Part shown: piece after piece, positions 1-8,098 of the stretch | Numbering within the stretch: position 1 is the first letter of the stretch | Layout of the letters: every line of letters starts with the position of its first letter | From: an uncultured Aquimarina sp. | GTDB lineage: Bacteria > Bacteroidota > Bacteroidia > Flavobacteriales > Flavobacteriaceae | DNA length: 64,000 nt | Assembly (NCBI GenBank): GCA_947496555.1 | Contig: CANMDH010000001.1 | Coordinates: forward strand, 62,001 to 126,000 | Direction: 5' to 3' | The notes under the pieces: generated by a model | Seen by the model: the letters and a program-made list of their open reading frames with translations, nothing else | What the model was told of the DNA's origin: nothing | Databases searched by the model: none | Translations under genes and position numbers: made by a program

Positions 1-1094
1 TCGCCCACTATTTCTTTATATGACTTGACTCTACTGCTATACCGAAACATTTTAGATTCATGTGCCATTAAGGTTACATAATCAATGGCTGGTAGTGTAA
101 ACATAAGGCCTCCCTTTTCATCTAATTGCCCTAACAGAATATTGATGCAAGTAATAAGCCATTGGCATAAGGTACCATAGGATTGCGTATTCACCCCTAG
201 TCTTCCGTACAAAATACTGTGCGGATATTTTGTTAGGTCATCTACAATATGTGCTATTTGTTTCGCGCTCATTCCTGTAATGGGTGCGATCTTTCGTATA
301 GTGTAGGAACGTACCATCACCTTTAGTTCCTCAAAATGATCAGAAAGTGAAAGGGCTTTGGATGTTGGAATAGCATTGCGTTTAATCAATTCATTAATTA
401 TTGATAATAGCAGCAATACGTCTTTCTCAGGGTGGATAAAATAATGCTCGCTCGCCTTATCCCCCGTTTCGGTTTTACGAGGGTCGATCACAACTACTTT
501 CCCTCCTTTTTGTTGAATGTTTTTAATCTTCCCTCTAATATCAGGGGTAGACATAAAGCTACCGTTGGATGCCATGGGATTTGCTCCAATGATAAGCATA
601 TAATCCAAATTATCAATGTCCGGAACCGGAGCCATCATCGCATGACCAAACATCATTTGGTTTACTAAAAAGACAGGAACAGAATCCAAGCTATGCGATG
701 CGTAACGGTTTTTGGTATTTAGGGCATTGATCGTATCATACAAAGTGATAGCTGTACCTGTATTATGTACTGTAGGGTTACCAGTATAAGTACCTATGGC
801 ATCATTACCATATTTTTTTCTTATTTTTTTGAATTCCCGCTCTACCGTATCAAAAGCTTCTTCCCACGATATCGTCTGCCATCCATTCGATGTTTTTTTG
901 ACTGGTTGTTTTAAACGGTTCGGGTCATTGTGTAAGTCTTTTAGTGCGATTCCTTTCGGACAAATATGTCCGCGGCTGTAAATATCTTCTTTATGACCTT
1001 CGATAGAGATTACTTGATTATCTTTTACTTCGATAGCCAAACCACACATTGCTTCGCAAAGGTGACAGGTACGATATTTTATGGCACTCGACAT
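1..1094 (-). CDS. Molybdopterin oxidoreductase, large subunit (C-terminus beyond window)
   Basis: This minus-strand gene starts with ATG at 1094 and stays open to the window edge, giving about 364 residues of a larger protein. The start reads MSSAIKYRTCHLCEAMCG, and a CPKG motif follows about 40 residues later. This is the CxxCxxxC...C cluster of the N-terminal [4Fe-4S] domain of the bis-MGD oxidoreductase family (formate dehydrogenase and Nap/Nas-type nitrate reductases). The Lys after the last Cys is typical of that group. Further on, the reverse translation runs through the NPMASNGS and VVVIDPRKTET stretches expected of the molybdopterin-binding fold. No Tat signal is visible, so a cytoplasmic enzyme is likely. 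The substrate cannot be decided because the C-terminal half is missing. Confidence 0.9.
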   Translation of the reverse strand, partial: MSSAIKYRTCHLCEAMCGLAIEVKDNQVISIEGHKEDIYSRGHICPKGIALKDLHNDPNRLKQPVKKTSNGWQTISWEEAFDTVEREFKKIRKKYGNDAIGTYTGNPTVHNTGTAITLYDTINALNTKNRYASHSLDSVPVFLVNQMMFGHAMMAPVPDIDNLDYMLIIGANPMASNGSFMSTPDIRGKIKNIQQKGGKVVVIDPRKTETGDKASEHYFIHPEKDVLLLLSIINELIKRNAIPTSKALSLSDHFEELKVMVRSYTIRKIAPITGMSAKQIAHIVDDLTKYPHSILYGRLGVNTQSYGTLCQWLITCINILLGQLDEKGGLMFTLPAIDYVTLMAHESKMFRYSSRVKSYKEIVG

Positions 1095-1282
1095 GATTTG
1101 TGATGATTAGCTATAACCCTTTGAAAATGTTTAAGATAGTGTCATCAACCAAGATACAAAAAAATAATGTCTACGTTAAAAATTTCAAAGAAGCTGACTA
1201 ATAAAACTGATTATGAATCTGATCTTCAGTACGAATTTATAATTATTATATCTTCTTTATATTTAACCTCCAATAATACCGA

Positions 1283-1846
1283 ATGAAATACCTATTGATT
1301 CTTCTTTGTTTTAGCTTTAGTAGCCTATCTGGACAAACGGTTTATACAAAACCAAGTAATGCCATTATCTCATGGTCGTCAAAAAAAGAGCTTACCTGGA
1401 ATGATTTTCAAGGAAAAATCGATCCCAACATTGTTGCCAATGCCTTGACTAGTTATAAAATTGAGATCATACCTCAAAATGTGCAAGTGGATGAACAGGA
1501 TAGGATTCAAGGATATGAAAGATTAACCGTTGTTACTCATTTTTATAAAAAGCAATCATGGACCACTACTTTTCATGATCCCATTGTGTTAAAACATGAA
1601 CAACTTCATTTTGATATTGCAGAACTCTATGCACGTAAAATAAGATTGCGGTTTTCTAAACTAAAATCAAAAAAGGAAGCTCGATTCTCTGAATATTGGA
1701 ATGCTTATAACCAATTATGGAAAGCCTGTAGAATGTATCAAAAGCAGTTTGATCATGAAACAAATCATGGAAGAGAACTACAACTAAATATAATATGGGA
1801 AGAACGTATCAAACAAGGTTTGGAAATGCTAAGTGAATTTGAATGA
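1283..1846 (+). CDS. Secreted DUF922-like putative Zn-dependent protease
   Basis: The 187-residue product starts with a signal peptide (KYLLILLCFSFSSLSGQ) typical of flavobacterial exported proteins. The mature part has a TWNDFQGK motif and a central HEQLHFDIAE stretch (HExxH) matching the DUF922 family, which is annotated as putative Zn-dependent proteases. The length fits a single DUF922 domain. It stands alone, transcribed opposite to its neighbours on both sides. The family match is by motif memory; the proteolytic role is inference. Confidence 0.7.
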   Translation: MKYLLILLCFSFSSLSGQTVYTKPSNAIISWSSKKELTWNDFQGKIDPNIVANALTSYKIEIIPQNVQVDEQDRIQGYERLTVVTHFYKKQSWTTTFHDPIVLKHEQLHFDIAELYARKIRLRFSKLKSKKEARFSEYWNAYNQLWKACRMYQKQFDHETNHGRELQLNIIWEERIKQGLEMLSEFE

Positions 1847-1890
1847 AAGTTTGTGTTTCATTTTATAACCTATAAGACATATGGTAACCG

Positions 1891-2313
1891 TTATCCGTTT
1901 TTATTTGCTCTTTTGTAAAGTATTAGTACCTCGATCACTATTAAGGTGATCATTACCATAATTTCAAGTGTAAAATAGGTCAAACCCAGAATAGTCAATC
2001 TTTGGTAAAAATAACCCACCAAACCAACAGTTACACAACCGTACATAAGATTTACAATGATAATTATCTTAAGGTAAGGACTCCAATTTTTTTTGAGAAA
2101 AAAATGGCATAAAATCGAATACATGCCAAAACAAATAGCTATCAGGGATAAATAATACAATACCTGTTTGGGCATTCCAAAAATTTCTTCCAATTCTACA
2201 AGAAGTACCCCTAAGAAGAAGGCCGTAAGAAATGCTCCCAAACTGTCGATAAGAAAAAGTTTCTTTGGATTTGGAATGATCTTATCCAGAATTTGTTGAA
2301 TCCTAATAGACAT
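1891..2313 (-). CDS. Small integral membrane protein, unknown function
   Basis: The 140-residue protein has about four strongly hydrophobic segments, starting near residues 22-40 (LIDSLGAFLTAFFLGVLLVE) and ending in a short charged tail. No family is recognised. Its first 41 codons, the spacer upstream and the end of the preceding gene are duplicated at 4957-5415, where the copy of this gene is cut after 42 codons. The ancestral order was therefore probably VOC gene then this gene on the minus strand. Confidence 0.65.
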   Translation of the reverse strand: MSIRIQQILDKIIPNPKKLFLIDSLGAFLTAFFLGVLLVELEEIFGMPKQVLYYLSLIAICFGMYSILCHFFLKKNWSPYLKIIIIVNLMYGCVTVGLVGYFYQRLTILGLTYFTLEIMVMITLIVIEVLILYKRANKNG

Positions 2314-2644
2314 TAAACAACCATTTTTAGTAGATATCTTGGATTTTTATTGTTGCGGATTCTCATTAAAGCTTTACCATCCAATTAATTCCAAATTTGT
2401 CGGTAAACATTCCAAAATAGTCCCCCCAAAAGGTATTATCAATAGGCATGGTGATTTCACCACCTTCAGACAATCCGCTATATAGTTTATAAGCTTCTTC
2501 TTTTGAATCTGCCGTTATTGAGATAGAAAAATTGTTTCCCTGCTTAAAATTAGCACTCCATTCTCCACCGGTGTCACTTCCCATAATCATTGTCTCTTTA
2601 CTAATAGGCAGAGACATGTGCATAATTTTGTCCTTCATTTCATC
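2189..2644. repeat. Direct repeat copy A (456 bp), partner at 4961-5415
   Basis: The segment aligns end to end with 4961-5415 in the same orientation. The left 178 bp (membrane-gene start plus spacer) differ at only about six positions by eye. The right part (C-terminal VOC coding sequence) differs at more than 40 positions and carries one extra base in this copy. The right edge is sharp, ending exactly at a codon boundary inside both ORFs. Confidence 0.92.
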
Positions 2645-2863
2645 GTTAATTGTTAGACAAATTATTCCAGGTTTAGATTCTTTTAAAGATTTTAAAAGCA
2701 AAGATTTGCCTGAGCCTCTTCGGCCAAATATTATTTGGTTTTGTTTACTATCTAATCTTTCTAAATGACCTTTAGGATCTAAATATTCTATTGAAGTTTG
2801 ATCAGTTATTCTTATATTTTCTTCGATAAACTTTAGTACCTTATTTAACTCTCGGGTTTCCAT
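2366..2863 (-). pseudogene. Chimeric ORF: P-loop ATPase N-terminus joined to VOC C-terminus
   Basis: Residues 1-73 look like the start of a P-loop ATPase, with a Walker A motif GRRGSGKS at about 47-54. From residue 74 the protein is a diverged copy of the last two thirds of the VOC/PhnB-like protein encoded at 5119-5556 (about 86% identical by eye, starting at its Asp48). The join is in frame and falls exactly at the edge of the direct repeat. A one-base insertion near the end shifts the C-terminus, so it ends MVKL instead of MVSFNENPQQ. The ATPase lacks Walker B and everything after it, and the VOC part lacks its first beta-strands, so neither half should fold normally. It is most likely a rearrangement scar, though the frame is open. 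Confidence 0.75.
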
Positions 2864-3545
2864 ATTTTAATAAATAACTGATAGATATCGTAATCCTCAA
2901 AACAATCGGATTAAAAACTACATTTAATATTTAGTTTGTACCTACAACAATACACAAAAAAACATTACCCAGGTTACGGATTTTCACAATCCAGGTAAAA
3001 TAATTTTGCTTTCTGGTAATTCAAACACAAAACAAAGTAGTAATTGATCAATCCTAGTCAATTTAGGTTGTGTCCCGGGAAATTTTCTTTTTTTCACAAA
3101 ATGGTTTTAGTATCTCCTAACGATTAATTTGATCTTCCTGGTTGTTATAAAGCACTCCCCAAAACTTTCAATAATTTTCCCGGCTCTTACATTCTTGCCC
3201 CCGGTCGCCGGGAAGGGTCTGTATATCAGCGGGACGGCCTATACACCTGCCGGGAAAAGCAAATATATTCCGGGAAGGGATTGTATAGCCCCGGGAAAGG
3301 GTCGTCACCTCCCTGGAGCGTATAAAAATGTGCCGGGACCACTAATGATGTACTTTCCTTAAAGATATACATATTGTGAAAAGGTTAATTCTTCCCACCA
3401 TTTATAGTGAGCCTCGCCATCATAAGTGTTAATTTCCAGGATTTGTAATTTAAGTTACCCTTTTGGCAAAAGCTTGTATAGATTATAAATCTGCACAATC
3501 GGGTTTTATTTTTATAAAATGCATGATAAATAGTCTGTACACGAA
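2864..3545. other. 682-bp gene-free stretch holding a repeat element
   Basis: No convincing gene is seen. The middle (3073-3370) is a GC-richer island unlike the AT-rich surroundings and is described separately. The flanks 2864-3072 and 3371-3545 show nothing recognisable beyond short A/T runs. A 77-codon frame at 3129-3362 exists only because the 21-bp repeat is a multiple of three. Confidence 0.6.
3073..3370. repeat. ~300-bp element with 21-bp tandem periodicity, copy 1
   Basis: A CCGGGAA-like heptamer recurs at 3208, 3229, 3250, 3270, 3291, 3311 and 3333, a pitch of 20-22 bp, usually followed by a TATA-like AT-rich half. A diverged relative lies at about 9470-9770. It shares the left flank (ATCTTCCTGGTTGTTATAAA here, CTCTTCCCGGTTGTTGTAAA there). 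It also shares the right flank (AAAAATGTGCCGGG...TAATGATGTACTTT here, AAAAATGTGACGGG...TAATAATGTACTTT there). Function is unknown; there is no transposase and no terminal inverted repeat. Confidence 0.75.
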
Positions 3546-4859
3546 CTATTTTTTTTGAGTAAACTCTTTGAGATATTCTATAACCTGCTTTTGATTAGGT
3601 AAAACACATTCGCATTTCTCGTTCAATACCGCTTCCCATTTCCAGTATCCAGGTACTCTACCATTAAGACTAGGATTTCGTTTCCAATACCAAAGTCCTG
3701 AATCTCGTTTTTTCTCAATAGACTCTTTTATAGAAGTGTAATCATTGGTCATCATCCAAAAAAGTGGTGGAGTCCCATTTTTGATCGTTTGATTAAATTC
3801 TACTGGTGGGTTTTCTATCCATTTAACAAGAGCTTGATAGGATTTCTCAGCACAACGAATAAGCTCAGGAGATGCTGTAGAAGGTGGATAATAACTTTGA
3901 TACCGCACGTGCTTATCGGGATAAAATCCTTCTAAAACTTCAAGGCTCTGTTTTTCATTTTTTATTTTGTGTATTAAAAACTCAGAACCTGAAATGGCTA
4001 GTTTACCTTTCATAACAGGTTGCATAATTCGATTGGTATGATAATCGGCTTCCTTTACCAAGTCTAGGTAATCAAAAGATTTAATCGTACCTGAATAAAA
4101 TGCAATTAATCTATTTTCACCTGGAATAAATTGTATATCCATTAATCCATTCGTATCAAAATTCAACTTTTCTATTGATTGATCGGTTGCTACACGAAAT
4201 AACTTGTTACTATCCCCATCAAAAACTATAATTCTTCCTTCGTGATCTTCGGTGATCGCTTTAATGTTGCTAAAATCTTTGGATAAAATAGAAATTTCTC
4301 CGTTTCTTAGATTCAGCATTTTTAGTGCATTAGCAGATGCTATAAACAATGCACCTCGAATTCTGAGCAGATGATTTGTATTTTGAATTTCCGGATTAGA
4401 ATATGCAGCTTCCCACTTTTTCTTATAGACATATACAGCCGTAGCATCGGTATCCGTAACGAACAGGCTTCCATCAAATCCTATCTCAAGATCAGATGGT
4501 TTCTTAACATCTAACGGTAATGGTATTTGATTAACTATTTCTCCCGATGCTATAGCATAGCCAACAATCATATTTTTTTCTATACCATAAATTATCCCTT
4601 GATGTATGTCTAAATGAGATATCGAAGAAGGTAAATTAATGAGGGTTTTATCATCGTTTTCTTCTTTTACCAAGGTTGCATTTTCTGTCTTTGTGATTAA
4701 CAGAATTTTTTGTGGGTGGGCTGGTGTATGTTGATAAAATAGTATTTCCTGAGCCCAAGTATTGTTGTGACAACATGTTATGAATAAAAAAAATAACAAT
4801 GTCGAATTCTTTACTATAAATAGGTAATTCTTTTTTAAGAATGATTGAAATTTCGTCAT
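3546..4859 (-). CDS. Secreted beta-propeller-like protein, unknown function
   Basis: The 437-residue product has an N-terminal hydrophobic stretch (about residues 18-30) followed by WAQEI, a plausible export signal. Residues about 40-330 read as repeated short beta-strand units such as GFDGSLFVTDTD and DHEGRIIVFDGDSN, resembling NHL/SMP-30-type propellers. The last 110 residues are rich in Trp and Tyr (WYWKRNP, PGYWKWE) and look like a separate domain that I do not recognise. It lies inside the segment bounded by the 455-bp direct repeats, so it may have arrived with that rearrangement. Confidence 0.6.
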   Translation of the reverse strand: MTKFQSFLKKNYLFIVKNSTLLFFLFITCCHNNTWAQEILFYQHTPAHPQKILLITKTENATLVKEENDDKTLINLPSSISHLDIHQGIIYGIEKNMIVGYAIASGEIVNQIPLPLDVKKPSDLEIGFDGSLFVTDTDATAVYVYKKKWEAAYSNPEIQNTNHLLRIRGALFIASANALKMLNLRNGEISILSKDFSNIKAITEDHEGRIIVFDGDSNKLFRVATDQSIEKLNFDTNGLMDIQFIPGENRLIAFYSGTIKSFDYLDLVKEADYHTNRIMQPVMKGKLAISGSEFLIHKIKNEKQSLEVLEGFYPDKHVRYQSYYPPSTASPELIRCAEKSYQALVKWIENPPVEFNQTIKNGTPPLFWMMTNDYTSIKESIEKKRDSGLWYWKRNPSLNGRVPGYWKWEAVLNEKCECVLPNQKQVIEYLKEFTQKK

Positions 4860-4956
4860 ATTTATATATTTATAGCTATCGATATATTAGCCTAATTTTA
4901 GAAGGCTTAATGTATCTACAAATACCGATATGCCAAAATTTATTTTAAAATGAAGA

Positions 4957-5085
4957 TTAATCCAATTCTACAAGAAGTACCCCTAAGAAGAAGGCCGTAA
5001 GAAATGCTCCCAAACTGTCGATAAGAAAAAGTTTCTTTGGATTTGGAATAAACCTAGCTAGAATTTGTTGAATCCCAATAGACAT
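4957..5085 (-). pseudogene. Truncated copy of the 1891-2313 membrane protein gene
   Basis: The first 41 codons match the gene at 1891-2313 with a few changes (MSIGIQQILARFIPNPKK against MSIRIQQILDKIIPNPKK). Then the homology ends at 4961 and the frame runs into TAA, giving 42 residues with a single hydrophobic segment. It follows the VOC gene directly on the minus strand, the same order as in the other copy. It is a by-product of the duplication. Confidence 0.8.
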
Positions 5086-5415
5086 TAAACAACCATTTTT
5101 AGTAGATATCTTGGATTTTTATTGTTGCGGATTCTCATTGAAACTTACCATCCAATTGATACCGAATTTGTCAGTAAACATTCCCAAATAATCTCCCCAG
5201 AATGTGCTATCAATAGGCATGGTGATTTTTCCGTCTACAGACAATCCATTATATAGCTTATCGGCTTCTTCTTTAGAATCTGCGGTTATTGAAATAGAAA
5301 AATTAGTCCCCTGCTTATAATTAACACCCCACTCTCCTCCAGTGTCGCTTCCCATGATTATGGTTTCTTTACTAATTGGTAAAGAGATGTGCATAATTTT
5401 GTCCTTCATTTCATC
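4961..5415. repeat. Direct repeat copy B (455 bp), partner at 2189-2644
   Basis: This copy contains the start of the truncated membrane gene, the spacer, and codons 48-145 of the intact VOC gene. Crossing over between copies A and B would remove 2.77 kb and leave an intact VOC gene followed by an intact membrane gene. The pair therefore has the geometry of a single-crossover insertion or of a duplication followed by reciprocal decay. Confidence 0.9.
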
Positions 5416-5556
5416 TGGGACTGGCATTCCTTCTTGAGGTGGCATTTCTGCAAAAGTTCCGACATATGGGAATTCTCCTCCAAAAACCAATTTATAAAAG
5501 TCAAAAGCTTCTTTACAGTTACCTTCAAAGGTAAGATATACGTTTACTGTTGGCAT
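5119..5556 (-). CDS. VOC superfamily protein, PhnB-like
   Basis: The 145-residue protein opens with VNVYLTFEGNCKEAFDFYK, which is the typical start of PhnB/3-demethylubiquinone-like members of the vicinal-oxygen-chelate fold. It continues with the D-x-FGGEFP and FGINWMV signatures of that family. The length is normal for one PhnB-like unit with two beta-alpha-beta-beta-beta modules. It is cytoplasmic. The enzymatic activity of this branch is generally unknown. Its C-terminal two thirds are duplicated in the chimeric ORF at 2366-2863. Confidence 0.85.
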   Translation of the reverse strand: MPTVNVYLTFEGNCKEAFDFYKLVFGGEFPYVGTFAEMPPQEGMPVPDEMKDKIMHISLPISKETIIMGSDTGGEWGVNYKQGTNFSISITADSKEEADKLYNGLSVDGKITMPIDSTFWGDYLGMFTDKFGINWMVSFNENPQQ

Positions 5557-5640
5557 GATGTTGTGTTTTTTGATTCCTTTACAATTTAATTAAAAAGGTA
5601 AGAATTAAAAATGTTTAGGATCCGATAATATTAGTAATTT

Positions 5641-6858
5641 CTAATGGTCAGTACGCTCTCTTAAGTATTGTTCTATTTTACTTATCTCTTTTGTTTCCTT
5701 AGGCGCATTATAGTTTGACCAAAATTTTGCATTATATTCTTTTGATTGATTTTCGAGGCTACTTCCGATATTCATATTTTGTTGAAAAGGATATTTTTCT
5801 ATGTTATCGACGATTATTTTATTAATAAATAATTCCTTTTTTGGGTTTTTAACAAATAGCAATTTATTAGGATCTTCGGTATCATATATCTCCCAAGTAT
5901 CTTCCTCTTTTTGATATTTTAGATACATTTTATTGTTATACTCTTGGTATTCAAAAATAACGTTGTAATACGTTGGTTGTTGACCATTTGTTAGTCTTCT
6001 TTTCCAGGACTTTCCATTATGAGGAACTCTCGTAAGTTCCATTCTAACAAAGGCAAAGGATTCGGTATCTATATAGAGTATTGCATTTTGAAAAGGTGCA
6101 TCTGTTCCTATTATTTTGTAGACATACTTATTATTATAAGGCAAAATATCTTCTATAATATATTTCCAGCCACCTTTAGCTTTAATGGGTCCATAATCGA
6201 ATCGGATAAAATCATCTTCGATTAAATCGATAATTGAATTTTTTCTTTCCCATTGTTCATTCCAAGGATGTTTTTGTGCGATGTAGCTATTTCTTATTTC
6301 AACTAATTCTACATTAGGTTCTAATGATACATTATGAGCTTGATTATAAAATTTTGCAGCGCATTCAAGATATTCTACATAGTTATCGTCTTCTTTTTGA
6401 AGGTCTCTAACAAATCCCTCAAGAATGTAAGGCTGAGTAGGATAATTCTTATCAATTTCTTTATATGCTTTTTTTACAATTTGTTTTGCTGTTAGTTTTT
6501 TCTTTTTCGTCGATGTGATTACAACTTCATCAAGAGCATTAACTCTTGAGCTTAGAAATATTACCCGATTCTCAATAAAATCATCAATTTTTTTCTCAAT
6601 AGACCTGTAACCCAAACTAGATATTATTATGGTATTTGAACCATTGACATTCGAAATATGAAAAATAAATTCACCTTCTTCGTTTGAAATTGTACCTATT
6701 GCTTGCCCTTTTAAGTGTATAGATGCAAATGCAATAGGTTGATTGTTTTCTTTGTCTAAAATTTGGCCCGCAATAGTTTTGTCATCACTTTGCGCAGAAA
6801 TTACAATTGAAAAAAATAAGACAATAACAGAAACAATAAATTTAAAAGGTCTAATCAT
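5641..6858 (-). CDS. Secreted CarboxypepD_reg-like domain protein
   Basis: A signal peptide (FIVSVIVLFFSIVISAQ) is followed at residues about 28-105 by the carboxypeptidase-regulatory-like beta-sandwich seen at the start of SusC proteins: AGQILDKENNQPIAFASIHLKG, then ISNEEGEFIF and an ALDEVVIT ending. Here there is no plug or barrel. Instead about 290 residues follow, with the TAKQIVKKAYKEIDKNYP motif often found in flavobacterial cell-surface proteins of this architecture. At 405 residues the protein is far too short to be a TonB receptor. It is probably periplasmic or associated with the outer membrane. Function is unknown. Confidence 0.75.
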   Translation of the reverse strand: MIRPFKFIVSVIVLFFSIVISAQSDDKTIAGQILDKENNQPIAFASIHLKGQAIGTISNEEGEFIFHISNVNGSNTIIISSLGYRSIEKKIDDFIENRVIFLSSRVNALDEVVITSTKKKKLTAKQIVKKAYKEIDKNYPTQPYILEGFVRDLQKEDDNYVEYLECAAKFYNQAHNVSLEPNVELVEIRNSYIAQKHPWNEQWERKNSIIDLIEDDFIRFDYGPIKAKGGWKYIIEDILPYNNKYVYKIIGTDAPFQNAILYIDTESFAFVRMELTRVPHNGKSWKRRLTNGQQPTYYNVIFEYQEYNNKMYLKYQKEEDTWEIYDTEDPNKLLFVKNPKKELFINKIIVDNIEKYPFQQNMNIGSSLENQSKEYNAKFWSNYNAPKETKEISKIEQYLRERTDH

Positions 6859-7041
6859 GCTAAGTAGGGCGAATCAAATATAATTTTGTTACTCTTTTTA
6901 TAATAAATGCCAATGGTTCTTATAAGAACAGTCGCAGGTTGTGGGTTGCGTTCCCGCTAATCTACAAGAAATTTAAATCGGGAAACACACCCTAAATTCT
7001 CAACTATTTTGGCTATTTTTCTATACATTTTTAGTAATTTT

Positions 7042-7989
7042 TTATTCTCTTTTAAGATTAAAAATCTCGCTAGCATTTACCCAATACACTTCTCCTTTGG
7101 TTGCCCCTTTCCATCCACTCTCTGGAGGATCACTGTATCTTCTTGAAAAGAAAAAATACTTATCATCTGGCGACATATAAGGGCAGAAATAAATCCAATC
7201 TTTAATTAGCGGTTCTCCAAGATCAAAATAAATTGGTGTTTGCCATTTGTTATTTTCTTTAAAAGATATGGCAAACCCTTTTTCATCCGTATACGTGTTT
7301 GCCGTAATCAAATAACTTTCGTCTGGTGAAACATAAGTACTACGTTCATTTTTTTCTGAATTTACTTCTGAACCAATATTTACCGGTGTATCAAATTTTC
7401 CTTCTCCTAAATATTGAGCTCGATAAATATCTCGCTTACCAAAGCCCCCTGGCCGGTCAGATGTAAAATAGATACTTCCATCAGCAACAACTACTGGGTA
7501 TGATTCGGCATATTTGTCTGTTGATATTGGTTGCTCGACCTTTGAAGCTAGCTGCCATTTACCTTCTATTTTTTGACTTCTATAAATGTCTGGTTTCGAA
7601 TTATTAGAACGATCTTCAGGATTAATTCCGAGAAAATACATGGTATTGCCATCTTGGGTAATTGATGGATCAATAGCTACCGAATTACCATCTTGGTCAG
7701 AATGCATTTGAATAGGTTGCGGTGCAGTCCAATTTCCATCAATTAATTCAGAATGATGTATAACAAAGCTTCCATCAATAATTCTTGTAAAAAACAATTC
7801 AGTAAAAGAAGAGTTAAACACCGTATTAATTTCTATATCATCTGTATTAACTATGGACGGGGCAAATAATTTGGGTATGCTACCAGGCGGTTTTTGACCT
7901 ACATAGGAGTTATTTGAGTTAATAGGTTTGCAACTTTGCAAAGCTAAAGCGAGTCCAATTATTGATAAGAAATAACATCTTCTATTCAT
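7042..7989 (-). CDS. PD40/WD40-like beta-propeller lipoprotein
   Basis: The 315-residue product has a lipoprotein signal with the lipobox LALQSC (Cys20). The body has the repeated motifs of PD40 propellers: DGNTMYFLG, DGSIYFTSDRPGGFGKRDIYRA, SPDESYLITA and SPDDKYFFFSRR, spaced about 45-60 residues apart. The SDRPGGFGKRDIY motif is common in Bacteroidota outer-membrane proteins with OmpA partners, but no OmpA domain is present here. It is expected to be anchored to the outer membrane; the ligand is unknown. Confidence 0.8.
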   Translation of the reverse strand: MNRRCYFLSIIGLALALQSCKPINSNNSYVGQKPPGSIPKLFAPSIVNTDDIEINTVFNSSFTELFFTRIIDGSFVIHHSELIDGNWTAPQPIQMHSDQDGNSVAIDPSITQDGNTMYFLGINPEDRSNNSKPDIYRSQKIEGKWQLASKVEQPISTDKYAESYPVVVADGSIYFTSDRPGGFGKRDIYRAQYLGEGKFDTPVNIGSEVNSEKNERSTYVSPDESYLITANTYTDEKGFAISFKENNKWQTPIYFDLGEPLIKDWIYFCPYMSPDDKYFFFSRRYSDPPESGWKGATKGEVYWVNASEIFNLKRE

Positions 7990-8017
7990 ACTGTCTGATT
8001 TAAATAATTACCAGATA

Positions 8018-8074
8018 GCTAGGATTTGTAATCCTAGCCATATGCTGTAAAACTTTCACGGATTACAAATCCGT
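8018..8074. repeat. Pair of ATTTGTAAT-core palindromes
   Basis: Two short palindromes lie between convergently spaced minus-strand genes: GCTAGGATTTGTAATCCTAGC at 8018-8038 and ACGGATTACAAATCCGT at 8058-8074. Both share the GGATTTGTAATCC core in opposite orientation. They look like a REP-type intergenic element. No poly-T tract follows, so a terminator role is uncertain. Confidence 0.6.
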
Positions 8075-8098
8075 CCTAACTGGCGTAGTGTTTTCTTT

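Noticed and set aside
432-981. Plus-strand frames over the molybdopterin oxidoreductase region
   Set aside because: They lie antisense to a clear iron-sulfur/molybdopterin coding frame that runs to the window edge.
3208-3338. CRISPR-like or attC-like array
   Set aside because: Units are about 21 bp with no unique spacers of constant length, no cas or integrase genes nearby, and no R'/R'' core-site pairing.
3129-3362. A 77-codon plus-strand frame with PGK-type seven-residue repeats
   Set aside because: The repeat pattern comes from the 21-bp DNA periodicity; the diverged copy near 9.6 kb does not keep this frame and no signal or domain is visible.
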